Below the pieces are notes generated by a model. The model worked only from the letters and a program-made list of their open reading frames with translations. It searched no databases and had not been told where the DNA came from. Shown piece by piece: positions 1 to 13,500 of a stretch of 64,000 nt of DNA (positions are counted from its first letter, which is position 1; each line of letters opens with the position of its first letter). The position numbers were made by a program, and so were the translations under genes. The stretch comes from Catonia carolina (taxonomy: Eukaryota; Arthropoda; Insecta; Hemiptera; Achilidae): assembly GCA_035578175.1 (NCBI GenBank), contig JAQMRL010000001.1, positions 51,235,553 through 51,299,552 of the forward strand, in the 5' to 3' direction.

Positions 1-330
1 GTGAGATGTATTTCACAGCTCAGATTGAGCTCTAACCGGCGCATTTATTTATACGTGTATAATAGGAGCCATGTAATTGATCCCTCTAAGGAATGCCCCT
101 GTTGCAATTTGAGAGCTTTAGAAACGCTGGACCACATATTGATTGAATGCCCCATTTACAATGAATTTAGAGGAGGCATTTTTAAGGAACTTGTAGGGAG
201 TGAATTGGACACAAATTCGAAGCTGGCTTTCCTGTTGAGTAGATTTTCATTGAAAAAAATTGACGAGGTGTGTTATTTCGTGGTGTCAATGTTGAATATG
301 AGGGCTTTTGCGGCGGAAATTATAGACTGA
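1..330 (+). CDS. LINE ORF2 C-terminus (partial)
   Basis: 109 residues are open from the window edge to a TGA stop, so the true start lies outside. The stretch from about residue 33 has CPCC, then ET.DH, then C and Y followed by R (residues 33-57). This is the CCHC-like zinc motif found at the end of many LINE ORF2 proteins (CxxC...ET..H.L..C..Y...R). No frameshift is seen in the visible part. It is retrotransposon coding sequence, not a host gene. Confidence 0.7.
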   Translation: MRCISQLRLSSNRRIYLYVYNRSHVIDPSKECPCCNLRALETLDHILIECPIYNEFRGGIFKELVGSELDTNSKLAFLLSRFSLKKIDEVCYFVVSMLNMRAFAAEIID

Positions 331-540
331 TTTGCTATACCGTCGTGCCAGGACTGATATGATTTAATTTTGTTTTTATGAACTTAATGTTATTTTTATG
401 AATACTTACTTATGTGTTAAATTGTGGAATTTTAATGTATTGAAATTTAAATTTTAATGTCTTGTAGCAACTCTATTTGTATGGGTATATACCCGAACAC
501 AAATTATTGTATAAATATATAAATAAATAAATAAATAAAT
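1..540 (+). mobile_element. 3' end of a non-LTR retrotransposon (LINE)
   Basis: The window opens inside the last part of a LINE reverse-transcriptase ORF. After the stop at 328-330 comes an AT-rich 3' UTR of about 200 nt, ending in a TAAA-type simple tail near 515-540. Such tails are usual for target-primed LINEs. The element is cut by the window edge, so its full length and clade are unknown. The C-terminal Cys/His pattern is most like I/R1/LOA-type elements (family knowledge, not tested). Confidence 0.75.
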
Positions 541-774
541 TGCAAGTAATTTTATTTAAAATACTTATAACTAAAAGTTATTTTAATATTATTAAACTCT
601 TTTTTTGACCTTTATTAAAACCTAATAGCTAATTAACAATATAATATTATGAGTATTCAGGTGCCATTATGGATTAGATCCATTGGTAACAGTGTTGTAA
701 AAAAAAGAAGCGCACTGCTGGAATAGTAGATAATTATTCAAATAATTTGTTATTGAATATCTTATCACTAACAT

Positions 775-870
775 TAAGGCTAGTGAAGGGTGATAGATGT
801 AAAACTGCTAAACCTGACCCAGGTTAGGAAATCTAACCCAGGACCTGTGGCATATCAGTTTGGTATGAAA
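775..870 (-). repeat. SINE fragment
   Basis: This carries the phrase GGGTGATAGATG followed by an 'accca gga' box-B-like region in reverse orientation. The same phrase occurs at 32.43 kb and 42.09 kb. It is probably a degraded copy of the same tRNA-derived SINE. The 3' half is poorly preserved. Confidence 0.4.
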
Positions 871-1194
871 TTAGGATTTTCTATTCTAGGGGTGGGCTGA
901 AGCCCCTCACTGGCTACGTGTCTGAATTAAATAGTGGAATTTTTAGACATGTTTACTGTACTACAATGTAGGTATTGTACTATATACAGTGTTGAAGGGA
1001 AAAGATTTTTGTTGCAATAGTAAACTGGTTTTTGTAAATTATTTATGATCACTCCATTACAGTTACTATTGTAATATTGAAAATATTTAAGTCTAAAATT
1101 ACTTTTCTTTTGTAATGAAGATACTGTGGATTCAGTGATGAGTAATGAGGAATAGTTGAGAATACAGGTACTTAATTTTTTTGGGATAATAAGT

Positions 1195-1200
1195 TTTATT
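1195..1200 (-). promoter_or_regulatory. Poly(A) signal AATAAA of the multicopper oxidase gene
   Basis: Plus-strand TTTATT reads AATAAA on the gene's strand, 117 nt past the stop codon at 1317. It is the first canonical hexamer downstream. Its use is inferred. Confidence 0.5.
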
Positions 1201-1316
1201 ATTTAACAACCTCTGTATACTTAATATAAATAAATAAATAAATATTAATTTACTAAAATTCAAATATCACAATTTTGTATTTTGTTACATACTAATAAAA
1301 AAACAAAACAAAACAT

Positions 1317-1540
1317 TTAAATTAATTTAATTGTAGAAATTAAACATATTAGAACAACCCAAAAAAGGGGGACAAATGAAGATGCATTTCCTCCTGGATT
1401 TTCTGGCATGAAAACCCAATTTCCACATTGAGGAAAATTGTTTGGTATTTTTGACATTTGAGATTTTTCACCAACCTTCAGTACCATTGCCATACCAAGT
1501 TCCATGTGGTTTGAGACATGACAGTGAAACAGCCAATAAC
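1317..1540 (-). CDS. Multicopper oxidase exon 11 (last coding)
   Basis: The acceptor is a T-rich tract plus CAG at 1543-1541. The exon enters in phase 1 and completes the Gly of [10 protein letters not shown]. It encodes the HCHxxxHxxxxM motif (T1 and T3 copper ligands) and ends in a hydrophobic tail of about 20 residues before TAA at 1319-1317. Confidence 0.92.
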
Positions 1541-4500
1541 CTGGAACAAAAAAAAACAGTATCTAGTAATCTTGGATTATTGTCATTGTACATAAACAAC
1601 GATTAACATTCTTGTAGCTTACAGTAGAAAATTTCAGTTGCTAATTGTTTAGTGTTTTCCATTAGAGAATTATCTATTACAGGCCAGACTCTCCTGGGAA
1701 TCAATAACTTTAAAACATATCTAAGGATCTACTCTGATGCAACATATCCAGAAGTCAAAGAAATTGTTTAGAATTTTTAAAAAATATTAAAACCTGAAAA
1801 AATGTTTTAGAAAGTGGTTTGCCAGATTTTTTGATTTTCTGTATTATGCTTTTCCTCCAATAAGAATGCACCTGCTTTTTTGAGTTATTGACAAGCACCC
1901 TTTGGATGACTTATGATCTGTGGTTTATTAGTGTTACGATTAGGCCTATTATTGCTCTATTTATAAATTAGCTCTTGTACCTGTAATGGTGTGACCAATC
2001 TATGTACTCTGACTGATGATTCTTACCTAAGCCTTGGCTTGTGCATAGGTAATAATGTGAAGTGATATACAGTTGAAAAAATGCCAGAACTGGGAATCGA
2101 ATCTGGCACCCTGGCATAGATGCCAGTAGTGCTGACCACTGCACTGCACGAGCCAGCCTATTCCAATATTATTACAATTCCTCTTACAGTAGCAATTACA
2201 CGCAGGCTTATTGCTAGTTTTGTTTAAACCTTGTATGTTAATTTTTCTTAGATTTTGAAAAATAGTAACTCAAGGAGTTAACTGATTTGTACTTTAAACA
2301 TTCTTGGGAAATATTTCTAAAGATATTTTAGACAAAAATTTATATTTCAATATTACAGTGAGTTGATCTTTTTCTAATAATGCAACTTTAAAACCCATAT
2401 TTTAGAGTAATTAATATAAAACTGAAAAAAAATTAAGAAACCCTTGGTGGCATGCACCATGGGCCACAGCCTTGTCTATAGCATTGACTTGCCTGGATTA
2501 GAAGCAATGAAACGAATTACTGAGAATCCTTTGTTCGGAACAGAAAGAGTATCCTTTCCTGGTACACTGATGAAATTCTTTCTTATTTCTCCTTTTTCAT
2601 TTCTTTCTTTGATATTTTCAAAACTTACATTGTACCCCACTGCTTCCATAGCAACAATGTAAAACTGAAAACCGTGAAGGTGAATCGGGTGATCTTGCTG
2701 CCTGTTTACACCTAAGGTACATACAATGAGCTATTAATACTACATAGTCAACAATCTAAAATTTTGGTTTGTTTAAATTATTGTTCAGGATTTGGCCCTT
2801 CTAGCAATTAACATGAAGGAAGCCTGTGATCAATTCATCAGTCTTCAAACATTGCACAGGAAATTGCTTTACAAATACATTTGATTACACAGAAATCAAC
2901 AAACAGAAGAGATTGGCATGAAACAACTTTGCATAAAAATTTCTATAAACAGTTACCTAAGAAAATAAAATTAGTTATACAATTTAAATACCTCGGACAA
3001 ATCATCACACACAATTTAAACGAAACCACGACTTGAGCGAACAGATCAACCAAAATTAAAAAACCTCCAGGATCAGTCCTGGAGGACAAACAGTCTGGAC
3101 ATCTATAAATATAAAAATTTGTAATTAAAAACAGCAACCATTCCACAGGCATTATACACCTGCCAAACTCTGTTCCGAATAAAACCTTAGAAGAAAATGG
3201 ACTAGTTGAGAAGGACTAAAATGAGAATCATCAGGACCTGCATAAACAAAAAATATCAAGTAAACAGTATCTGCCGCATTATTCCATACAGAACTGTTTA
3301 TAAAAATCAATCCATTGATCAGTACAATGGAAAAAATGAATATCCTATTACTTCCACATCATCAGAATGCCAGAAAAAAAGATTTTAAAGAAATTAGAGC
3401 TTCAAGGTCTCAATAAAAAAGTCAAAGACATCAAGTAAGAACTTAGAATAATTTTAACTGAATGTCGTAGATGCATAATGTAACGAAAATAAAATTAACA
3501 CACTCCTCAAGGAACACAAATTCTCTGTAAAGTTCACATAATATGGTAACAGTTGTTACCAGAAAGGAGAGATCAAAATGTATGACAAAGTATTGGGAAA
3601 CTTACCAGAGATATTTTTTTTATTAAGTTTATCAGGCTTCAATTGCCACGGTCATTAGCCTTTGTAAAATTATGTTAAATAAGAACCCTACCAAAGAAAC
3701 ATACTGCAACCAAAAATACAGGTGTTGTCAACTTTAGTCAAATTATATCTGCTTACACTAAATCAATTAAAAAGCGAACTTAAGAACTACCATATTGCCA
3801 AGGGTTTATAGGGCCCTTGACAGTTACAAAGAAAAAAAAAGTTCAGTTCTTTTAGGAACCCTGTCAAACATCAAACATTTAAAACTCATATGCTGGGCAT
3901 AAAGGACCCACCACATGTGCAACATACACCCAAAAAATAAATAATTTATATATAAAGTTACAAAAACACTTAATTCAGTTCAAATGCAACTAAACATTTC
4001 ACTTTTTTCAAAGAGTATATCATCTTTTCAAATTCTAAACTTGGTCAAAAATCTTGTTTAATTCTTCCTTTCAATTTGAGATCAATCTCCTTCTGAGATC
4101 TGTGTAATTTGTGCATTCTTCCAATATGTGCTTAACAGAAAGGGTTGTATCAAAGTTACCACACATTGGTCAATTAATTCAAGCTACCATGAATCCAGAG
4201 ATCAACATGGTTGTCCAGTCCATAATATCATTAATATCATTGTTTCCTTCCTCATTAAATCTGCCCAAAATTCCCATTTTGACAGGTTATCCTTTATTTC
4301 ATTTAACTTAGTTGTTAATGTCCTTCATCTACCTCTCCGTCCTCTTTTGGTAGGAGTAGATACATACCTTTAATGTAATTTAATTGCAGGGGCATAAAAT
4401 GAAAAACAATAAATTCAATCAAAAACTATTTTCTCAAATAATTTTGTTATTTTTTAATTAATAAATTACTACAGTATTTTGATCAAGATTTTAATATACT

Positions 4501-7500
4501 TACTTATATCAACCAGTACCATTTCTACGAGTGAATCCAAAGGTATTTCCTCCACGTATGGACACTGACAGTAACCTCTAACACAAAAGTTCTTTCCCGT
4601 TTCAGCAGTACAGAGACTTTCACTTTGTAATTCATGACCTTGAGAAAGTAAAGGCTTTTCAGGAAATTCAAAAGTAATGTTATTAAATTGTGGCCATGGC
4701 CCAGGAAAATTAAGATCTGCAAAAAATTTAAAATTAATGCCAAAATTAATAAGTGCATTAATTTAAGAGATTAGTGGATGAAGGTGATATGCAACGAAAA
4801 TAATATAATTTTAAGAAAACTGTAACCACATTTTTAAGCCTCCAAACTTTTTGTGAATTGTCTGATTAAAAAAAAATTGTACCTCTTGTTATCCTTTCAT
4901 AAAAATTTATATTATGCAATTAAAAATTTGGATTTTATTTGTTACAAGCCGCAGAGTGCGCCTGTAAATGCACTCTGGGTCTTCTAACAGACATACAAAC
5001 ACATACATACACACACTCACTCATACAATTACAAAACCAATGAATTCCAATTCAGATGAGCAAACGTTCATGAAGTACATTTATAAATGAGTAATCTCTT
5101 TCAAGTAAGAACAGCTGAATCATCGTAATTATTGTTTAATTATTTCATAAAGTATATTTTATACATGAGCAAGTATTTATAAAACGTAAAATCATCATAA
5201 TTAGTAATCCTGAATCATCAGAATGAGAGTAAACAAGATATCAGACATGACCAGCTAGTACGATAACAAGATATCATTAGCATTATAAAAAGATATCCAT
5301 CAGCCATGTAGACGTAAATAGTTAAGTGCAATATTTTAAAGTGAAACTTCATCAGAATTCTGAACTCCTGTTTAAGTGTATCTACATCAGTTGCAAACGA
5401 GGTTTGTATCATGTTTAATCAAAGCACGTGAAGTATGTAAATACCCCATGTACACCCTGCAACCCGCAATGGTGGGTTGTGTTGCATGTTGCATTTGCAG
5501 TTTTTGTAGGCGCGCTAACAGAGTGCACAGCGTTTAACACATAAGACCCAAAACTTCTTCAAACTTATCTTTTCAATATGACTGTCTAGTATCACTTTCA
5601 TTACAATTTTATTTTGCAAACTACACCTCATACACTAAAAATTTATGCTGCACATTGTATCCTCTGAAAATCGATGAACAGTATTAAAATAACAAAAGAC
5701 TAAATGTTTCATAAGAGAATTTGTTTGTAAGAAGTACTTAATAGCTAATATCATTTACTGACAAAGATAAATATTTATTACAACAGTTAACTGTTATTTT
5801 TCTTCTGTGAAATACTCAAACCACATTCTAGTCCCAGTGTATATAATAATGGGACATATAAATCATGTTTCATCATGAGTAAACATTGTAAAATGAAAGA
5901 CGTAACCTAATTTTAATCATGAGTACATGACGCAAAATGAAAATTAACCTCTGTAGGACTATAAAATATGGAAAATCACTAAGCCCTCAAGAAAACATGC
6001 TTGACATAAACTTGTAGATTTTATAATTTTCTAGAAATGTGATTATATACATTTTTGCCCAGATTTGCAGAGTAAGGTTGCAATCCTAAAGAAACTATTT
6101 TTACCATGAGAACACAGCCCTCCCAAAAATTTCAGCAGACATGGCGCTTACCCTATTTTGAAGGGCACAAAAAATGTAGTAAATACTACAAAATTTAGTA
6201 ACTACTACTAAATTTTGAACAAAATCGTAGGAGCCAATTTTGAGAAAATTGAAAAATATGAAAAATTGCATGAATAAACTACTACTTCCTGTTGACAGAT
6301 TTTGATAAAAATGTTTGTGTCGGTTCCTTACTTAAGTTCTAAGTTCAACTTCATACGTTATTTGGTTCTTGAGATTTATTTGTTCACACACATTGCACAC
6401 ACACACACATGCACCAAACGCTAAAAACTTCTTTTTTTGGTTCAGGGGGTCTGAAAAGGTACATTACCAGTGAAACCTTGATTTTTAAAATTGACATGAA
6501 AACAGTAGCTACTTTCCTTTCCTGTATATTCAGATAGGGCAAAAGAAACAAAAAATATATTATCTCTGGGATATTTATATGGATTCTGGTGGAAGAAGTT
6601 GTCAAGTACAAAATGTAGAATTTAGCAAGACCTTTATCTTGGTTACCAAGACTCATTTCTAATATCTTCATGCAAACTTCACAAAGTGTTTGTGCTATGG
6701 TTGACTAAATACTTAGTAAAGAAAACTAAAAAAATGTTAACTTTTACTCAGTCTGTTAGAAATATTTTTACTAAATTATAGAAACATGTAGGTTTAAAGT
6801 TATACCACTAAAGTAACACTACAGTATTAATACTTTCTATTCTTAATAATCAGTTGGTACAAAAGATTTATTATCTGGATATGTGTTAAAATATGCCAGT
6901 CCTGGCTGCAGCCTTTTCAGGATATTTAGAAATTCGGCCTTGAATTTATTCAGAAGTTCCATACAGTTTGAAGCATGATCAATTGCAAGCTGAATGTTGC
7001 AAATTAATCAAATTTATAGTTTGGATCTAATAAATTAAAAGCATTGCTCCATGTAACTTGGTGATTGCTAATGATATATTAATAAACTCAATGCTTAATT
7101 AATAAGGCATAGATTTTAAAGTCTGCCTTGAAGAATGAATATGAAGCTCTTGATAATCTTACTTGTATGTATATTCGTGACACAATAAAGAACACGATGA
7201 CTGCTTCCAGAAACAGTTTTCAGTAATTTTTTGAAGAGTGATGACACCTACATAAGCCTTGGCTTATGCAATTATTTATAACTGAATAATAAATTATTAC
7301 AACAGAGAAGAAAAGTTTTAATTACAAACCATAAATTTGATTATGTAGTTGAATATAAAGAGTGACATTTGGTTTTCCACTGACATTTACTTCAAGTGGT
7401 TCCATACTTTTTAATTCATTAACATGAATTAGAGAGTTATTCTCATATTTAGCATCAACTATTTCTACCGGATTTAACAGCTGAAACAAATAATTATATT

Positions 7501-10500
7501 TACTGTTAGTACCTGTAATTACAAATAATAAAATCCTGCTGTAGATATCAAGAGTATGATAGCAACAGAACTGTGAAGCACAAATTGAAAATTTTTTAAA
7601 AGAAGTTCCTTGTGTTTAAATTTTTCTATTTAAAAAACTACCAAATGGAAGAATTTGAACAATACACTAAATAAAAGCTTGTTCTTTATTGCATTAACTT
7701 TTATAACTGAATATGTTTTATTAAAAATTAGTACCTAGGAGATATGGAAGTTTACGCATAAAAGGTACCCAGTTTTTAGCCAGTCTTCTGTTGATGAGTT
7801 TTTAAAATGATTAGACAGTCAAAGCTACGATGTCATGTCAGTAGGATGGAAGAGGGTATCCTACCTAAAAGGATGCTGTACTTGGAGATGGAAGGGGAAA
7901 AAGACCAAGGGGGAGACCAAGAGTGAAGTGAATTGGTTCAGGTAAGGAAGAATTGGAACGGAAAACATGCAATGCCAAAAAGTAATATAGGAGAGATGGT
8001 TCAGTGATAGAGAGAGTCAGAGAGGATTTGTGTTGTGTCTGACCTGAGGAAATTTGGAAGAGGGGTAAAGAAGATAATGAGTAACAAATTAATTGTTCCT
8101 CTTTCTCAAAACTTCTTCTTTTTAAAGTCCCTTTCCTAATGGAGGTCAAAGATCATCATCATTTTGCGGACTTTATTCGCTGCTACATGGAACAGTTCAG
8201 TATTACTGCAGCCAAACCAGTGTCTCTCAGTGTTCTTCAGCCAGGATGCCCTACGTCTGCCAATGTTTTGCTTGGCCTTTATCTTCCCTTGCATGATTAA
8301 TTGTAAGATGTTATATTGTGATGTTATATATGTGATATTTAGGACTTCACAAAATCACAAAACCGAGATATTGATTATTTTCTCTTCTTCACTGTTTTAG
8401 CTGATCATATTCTTTGGCCATTTTTTCAAGCACATCTCTATTTGTTATTCTGTCTGTCCACGGAATTCACCACATCCTGTGGCAGCACCACATTGCAAAG
8501 GCCTGTATTTTATCTAAATGGATCTTTTTGAATGTCCACACCTCCATGCCATACAACAGAACAGAGATATAATATCACAGCATTCTCATCTGAGCTCAAT
8601 GATAAGATCCTAAAACTAGGCCCCACTAATTAACCGGAGGATTTGGACTTACTTAATAAAAAGTGAAACTTACAGCTTCCTCTTTACAGCTTGTAACCCA
8701 GATTAACAGAATGTTAAAAAAATGTAACAGGCCTATGAGCTGTTTCAGAAAATCCTGAATTAAGGAAAAGTAAACTGCCTTAATAAACTGCACTTACAAA
8801 CTACACATTAATACATGTTAACTATTCAAAATATACATACAATGCCAGAACGTCTTCCTTCATCATAAGTTGGCCTTTCATAAGGAAACCTGGTCGGCCT
8901 AGATCCATGATAACACACGTAAGCTTCTTGATGTGTGCTTGATTTCATTTCACCACAGTCACCAATACCTCTAAACCTCATCCAGTAACAACCTTCTCTT
9001 TGGTTGGCGTACAGTATGAAATTAAACCTCTCCCCAGCCGACATCATGAAACTGTCAACTAAATTCAATTAATTTTTTGTTAGAATCAGAAGTATCTATT
9101 TTAGAGCATAATTTTAGGTACAAGTAGCAAGTACGTGAACAAGTAACAGATATAATGTGTAATTTACAAAGACAATATTATGGTTTATTAAATTTTTTGA
9201 AAAAAGAAAATAATGCAATCTATTTTTTTAATGCAGCTTAATATAATATGAACTAAAATGTTATTGTACTGAAATTGAGTCAATTTCGGTTATTAAAATA
9301 ACCGAAATTTAACTAAATTCCCCATGTCTTCAATTCACAATCAATAATGAAAATATCATAAAGTCAGATTTGTAAAGAAAGATCTGACTTTTACAAATTG
9401 ACTCAGCATTAGTATACTTTAACAATATTAAGAATATAGAAGTGATTTTGGGTTGGAACAAGATTTTTCTGTTTCTAGAAGGGGCAAATTTTGGAATTTT
9501 TTTTGAGTAGGCAAAATTAGGCTTACTTGTTCTTGGTTTTATGTATGCTTAGTTGTTTCATACTGGGTTAGTTTTACATGTCCCCTTACTCTGTAAATGA
9601 GCTCCTTCATAAATTGTAAGATCTTCTTACAAAAAAATTTTTATAAATATTTTGAGTTTACAAAATGCTTACTCATTAAAGCCACCACTGGTTCCTAGTA
9701 CAATTCGGTGTGAGTACTGAATGGTAACTGATACAAAGTACCTGATTTTTTTGTACCAAGTACCACTATAGAAATACAATCTGAGCAAAGAAATATTATT
9801 ATTGTTGCTGCATTTAAAACTAATGACGAGGTGAGTCTAGAAGGCCGATACTTTAAACCTGGTATGAGCAAATCCTAGCAATACGACTTCTACTACATCA
9901 GTTCTTACCAGAGTTCTTACATCAGGTCTTTAGCCAACTCTCCTACCCAATAACTACAATAACTCAGCCTCATTTGCGTGCAGTAAGCACGCACTAAAAA
10001 TAATAACAACAAAAACAACTATAATAATAATAATAAGTCCATCAAGAATATGTTTAAAAGAGTTTCTTAATTATGTTTTGTCTATCTTTTCTAACCTAAA
10101 ACTTTCAAAACTGATTTACTAAAATGCAATAAAAAATGCAAACATTTTCTCGATTAGATCTTTTTGCCTTTTTAAATTATTTTAGTTTTTAGGTAACTTT
10201 AAAATAAGTGATACAGAATACATCAGTCAGTTTAGCCGGGTACTCAGTACCTATTCCTGGTATTCCGCTTATGTACAATGTATTAGCCTCCTACAATTCA
10301 TCTCATCACTACACAGAAGGTTTCAATCTAAAATTGTAAAAATAAAAAACACTATTTTTAAAGTATTTCTTCATCTGAATAAACTCTGAGATCATCAAAA
10401 GATAAAATTAATGAAACTGGAGAAATTATATTACAAAACATTATTAGATTCGAAAAGTACTGACCACAAGGTTGTCAAAAAATATTAGTATTTTTGATTA

Positions 10501-13500
10501 TACACTAATATTTTTGCAATTTGGCACTATAAAATAAGGTGTTTTCTTAAAATAATTCTATTCTATTTTACATTATATTATATAAATGAGAAAGCCCTCA
10601 CTGATTGACTCACACATCACTACTTCTCCTACTTGCACAATAGCTAGATACCTGAAATTTGGAGGGAATATTCTTTTTAGGAATATAAATGATTTTGACA
10701 TTCTGCCTTTAAGTTCCGAACAAGCTTCTTCTTCTTAATGTGCCGTCTCCAACCAGAAGTAGGCAATTATGATAGCTAATTGGACTTTGAACACCACAGC
10801 TCTGAACAACTCTGCTGAGGTACAATGAAACCAGTCGCAAAGATTCTTCAACCAAGCAATTCTTCTTCCCACATCTCTTTTCCCCTGAATCTTGCCTTGT
10901 ATTATCAAGCAAAGTATTTCATGTCTTGGTTCATGCAATGACCCAGATATTCCATTCCATCTGAACAAGCTAGATAGCTGAAACTCGGTGGAGATATTAC
11001 TTATAGTTCAACTACAAAAATTACTCCTTAATCATTTCCAAAATGTACACCTAAGGGGATGAAAATGCTTTTCAACCTTTAAACCAATATTTATTGTTTA
11101 CTAAATTCCAGACGAGTTAGATGGTTGAATTATTTTAGTAATATTATTTATAGTGCAAATAAAATAATACTGCTTAACTATACCTAAAATGTACCCCAAA
11201 AGGTTGAAAAGGATGTCCAACCCTAAAACCTATACTTTTTATTTACTAACCAGACAAGTTAGATGACTGAAACTTGGTGGAGATGTCCAAATAATGTAGG
11301 CCTATATAAATTTATATACATATATATATATATACATATTTATATGATTTTTCTAAATCAGAAAATCTTATTTTTGATTTATCTATAATCCAAATTTAAA
11401 AGTTATTGCAATAAAACAAAATTAAAGGCTGGTTGAAGCTGGAACGGGCAGCTAGTAATTCTACATAACCAAGCAGACTTATTTGATTAATTCTGAATTT
11501 AACTAATCACAGTTATAAAATGAAATAGTAGTTCAACATACTTTTAATAATCAAACATACCTTCAACTGGTTCAAAATTAGACGTATCTGTAGCAACCAT
11601 GAACATTGTGTGATGATCTATAGAAACTTGTATCGGACAGTATATTGCACTATTTGTCATCGTGCGAAATAAGTATCTCCTTCCCTGTAAAATTGTATTT
11701 ATGTAAATTAAAAATAGGTATACTGTAACTATTTATTTACAACTAATGAACAGTTTTTACTTGAATGATATTTTTTATTCCCTCTCTTGTTATTATGCAA
11801 TCATTTACTGGTTCTGACAATTATTTTATAGTTTCACTTACGTTTTAGTAACTTATAACTTAAGTCTTATGGACTTTATTTTCCTGCTAACGTGCTAAAT
11901 TTGAACGTTTAATCCTTTTTAGTCATGTAACAGTCACACTAGTATAATAGTTCAGCTGCTTCAATGCTGATGTGGTTGTGAATATGATCTTATTTCTTTG
12001 TTACACTCTAAAGAATTTGTCCAGCTACAAAATGACTAATTTTTAAAATGCTTAATTATTCAATCTTTGACGACTGGCTTCTAGGCCAATACCCTGAGTT
12101 CAACCCTTGGGGTTAATCTTTAGCCCCTTTCCTGGTAGGTAAACTGCAGGGCACGAAGGTTTCAACACAGCCCTGCTGCACAAAGAACTAGAGTAGGTCA
12201 TCTGCTTCCCTACATAGAGTAAGTAATCCTCTTTGGTGGAATGAGAATCAATAAAATATGTGTTTTTCTGTGTAAATAAAATATTAAGTACTTACTTGTG
12301 TCACATAAAAGATCTCTCTTGGAGTTGCATGTACATTGAACATTAAATCACTATTTTTAAATTCCTTCAAAACACCTTTTCCATTAATAAGAAGTCCATA
12401 ACCAAACACTGAACCATTGATATGAAGAATTTTTTCTAGAATTCCTTGTGTCGACTATAAAAAAATTCAACAGACAGAAATCAAAAGAGGAGTTATTAAA
12501 AACAGATGGTAAAACAAACAGATGGCATTAAGTACTGTAAGTAAATTTATTAAAAGTAGGGTAGACTTTTCTTAACTCTAATGCGTGTACAATCCATTCA
12601 ATTTAAGAACAGTAAGCAACCTCGTAATCCAATAAGATGAGGAAGTAAGTACAACATGTAAATGAGGTGTAGTCTTGTGCAGACTCAGATCGATCATTCC
12701 TGTGAGAGTATAATTAATTGAACCTCAACCTTCTAAGTACACTAGTAACCACTATCTAGTATTAAAATATGTACAAAAGTAACCACGTTTACTAAGATAT
12801 GAACCAGAAATCTTCGTCTCTGAAAATCAACTGTTAAAAAACTGACTCATGGCGATGACTTTACCTCTAGACCAACCTGGTGGGTAAATATCAGTAGACC
12901 TACTGATATTTTTGGATTTTAATTTGTTAATAAAAATACATTTTAAGTACAGTATTATAATCATTTTTGATTAAAAAGTTTTTCACAGTTAATTTTTTGT
13001 TTCTGAATAATAGGATCAGTGTTTAAAGCTGATAATATCAGCTTTAAACAGTGATCCAAAAATTCAGATGAACAAGAAAACACAATTTATATATTTTATA
13101 AATTGTGTTTTCTTGTTCATCTGAATTTTTGTTATTCAGACCAGGTCCAAACCATCAAGTCCAATTGAACAGGAAATTACTGTTTTAGATATAAGATAAT
13201 CATAAACAATAAATAAACTAACATTCAAAGAGTTTCTTATAATTTTTCTAATATAATTATACTGAAATAGCTGTTCAGGTAAAATAGTTCAAAGCAACTT
13301 TTTAATAAATGTTCTGGTTGAAAACACTATTGATGAAAATTTTGGATGTAAAATCATTGTTTAATATGTTCAAAATAATTTTTTTTACCTTACAAAAAAT
13401 AATCATAAAATAGGGTGACAAAACATGATTGTCTAGAAGTATTTAGGTAATACATTTTTTATTGTAAGAAATTAAGTGTATTGTAAAAAGGATAATGGGT

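Noticed and set aside
2444..2662. Plus-strand 72-aa frame
   Set aside because: Antisense of oxidase exon 10.
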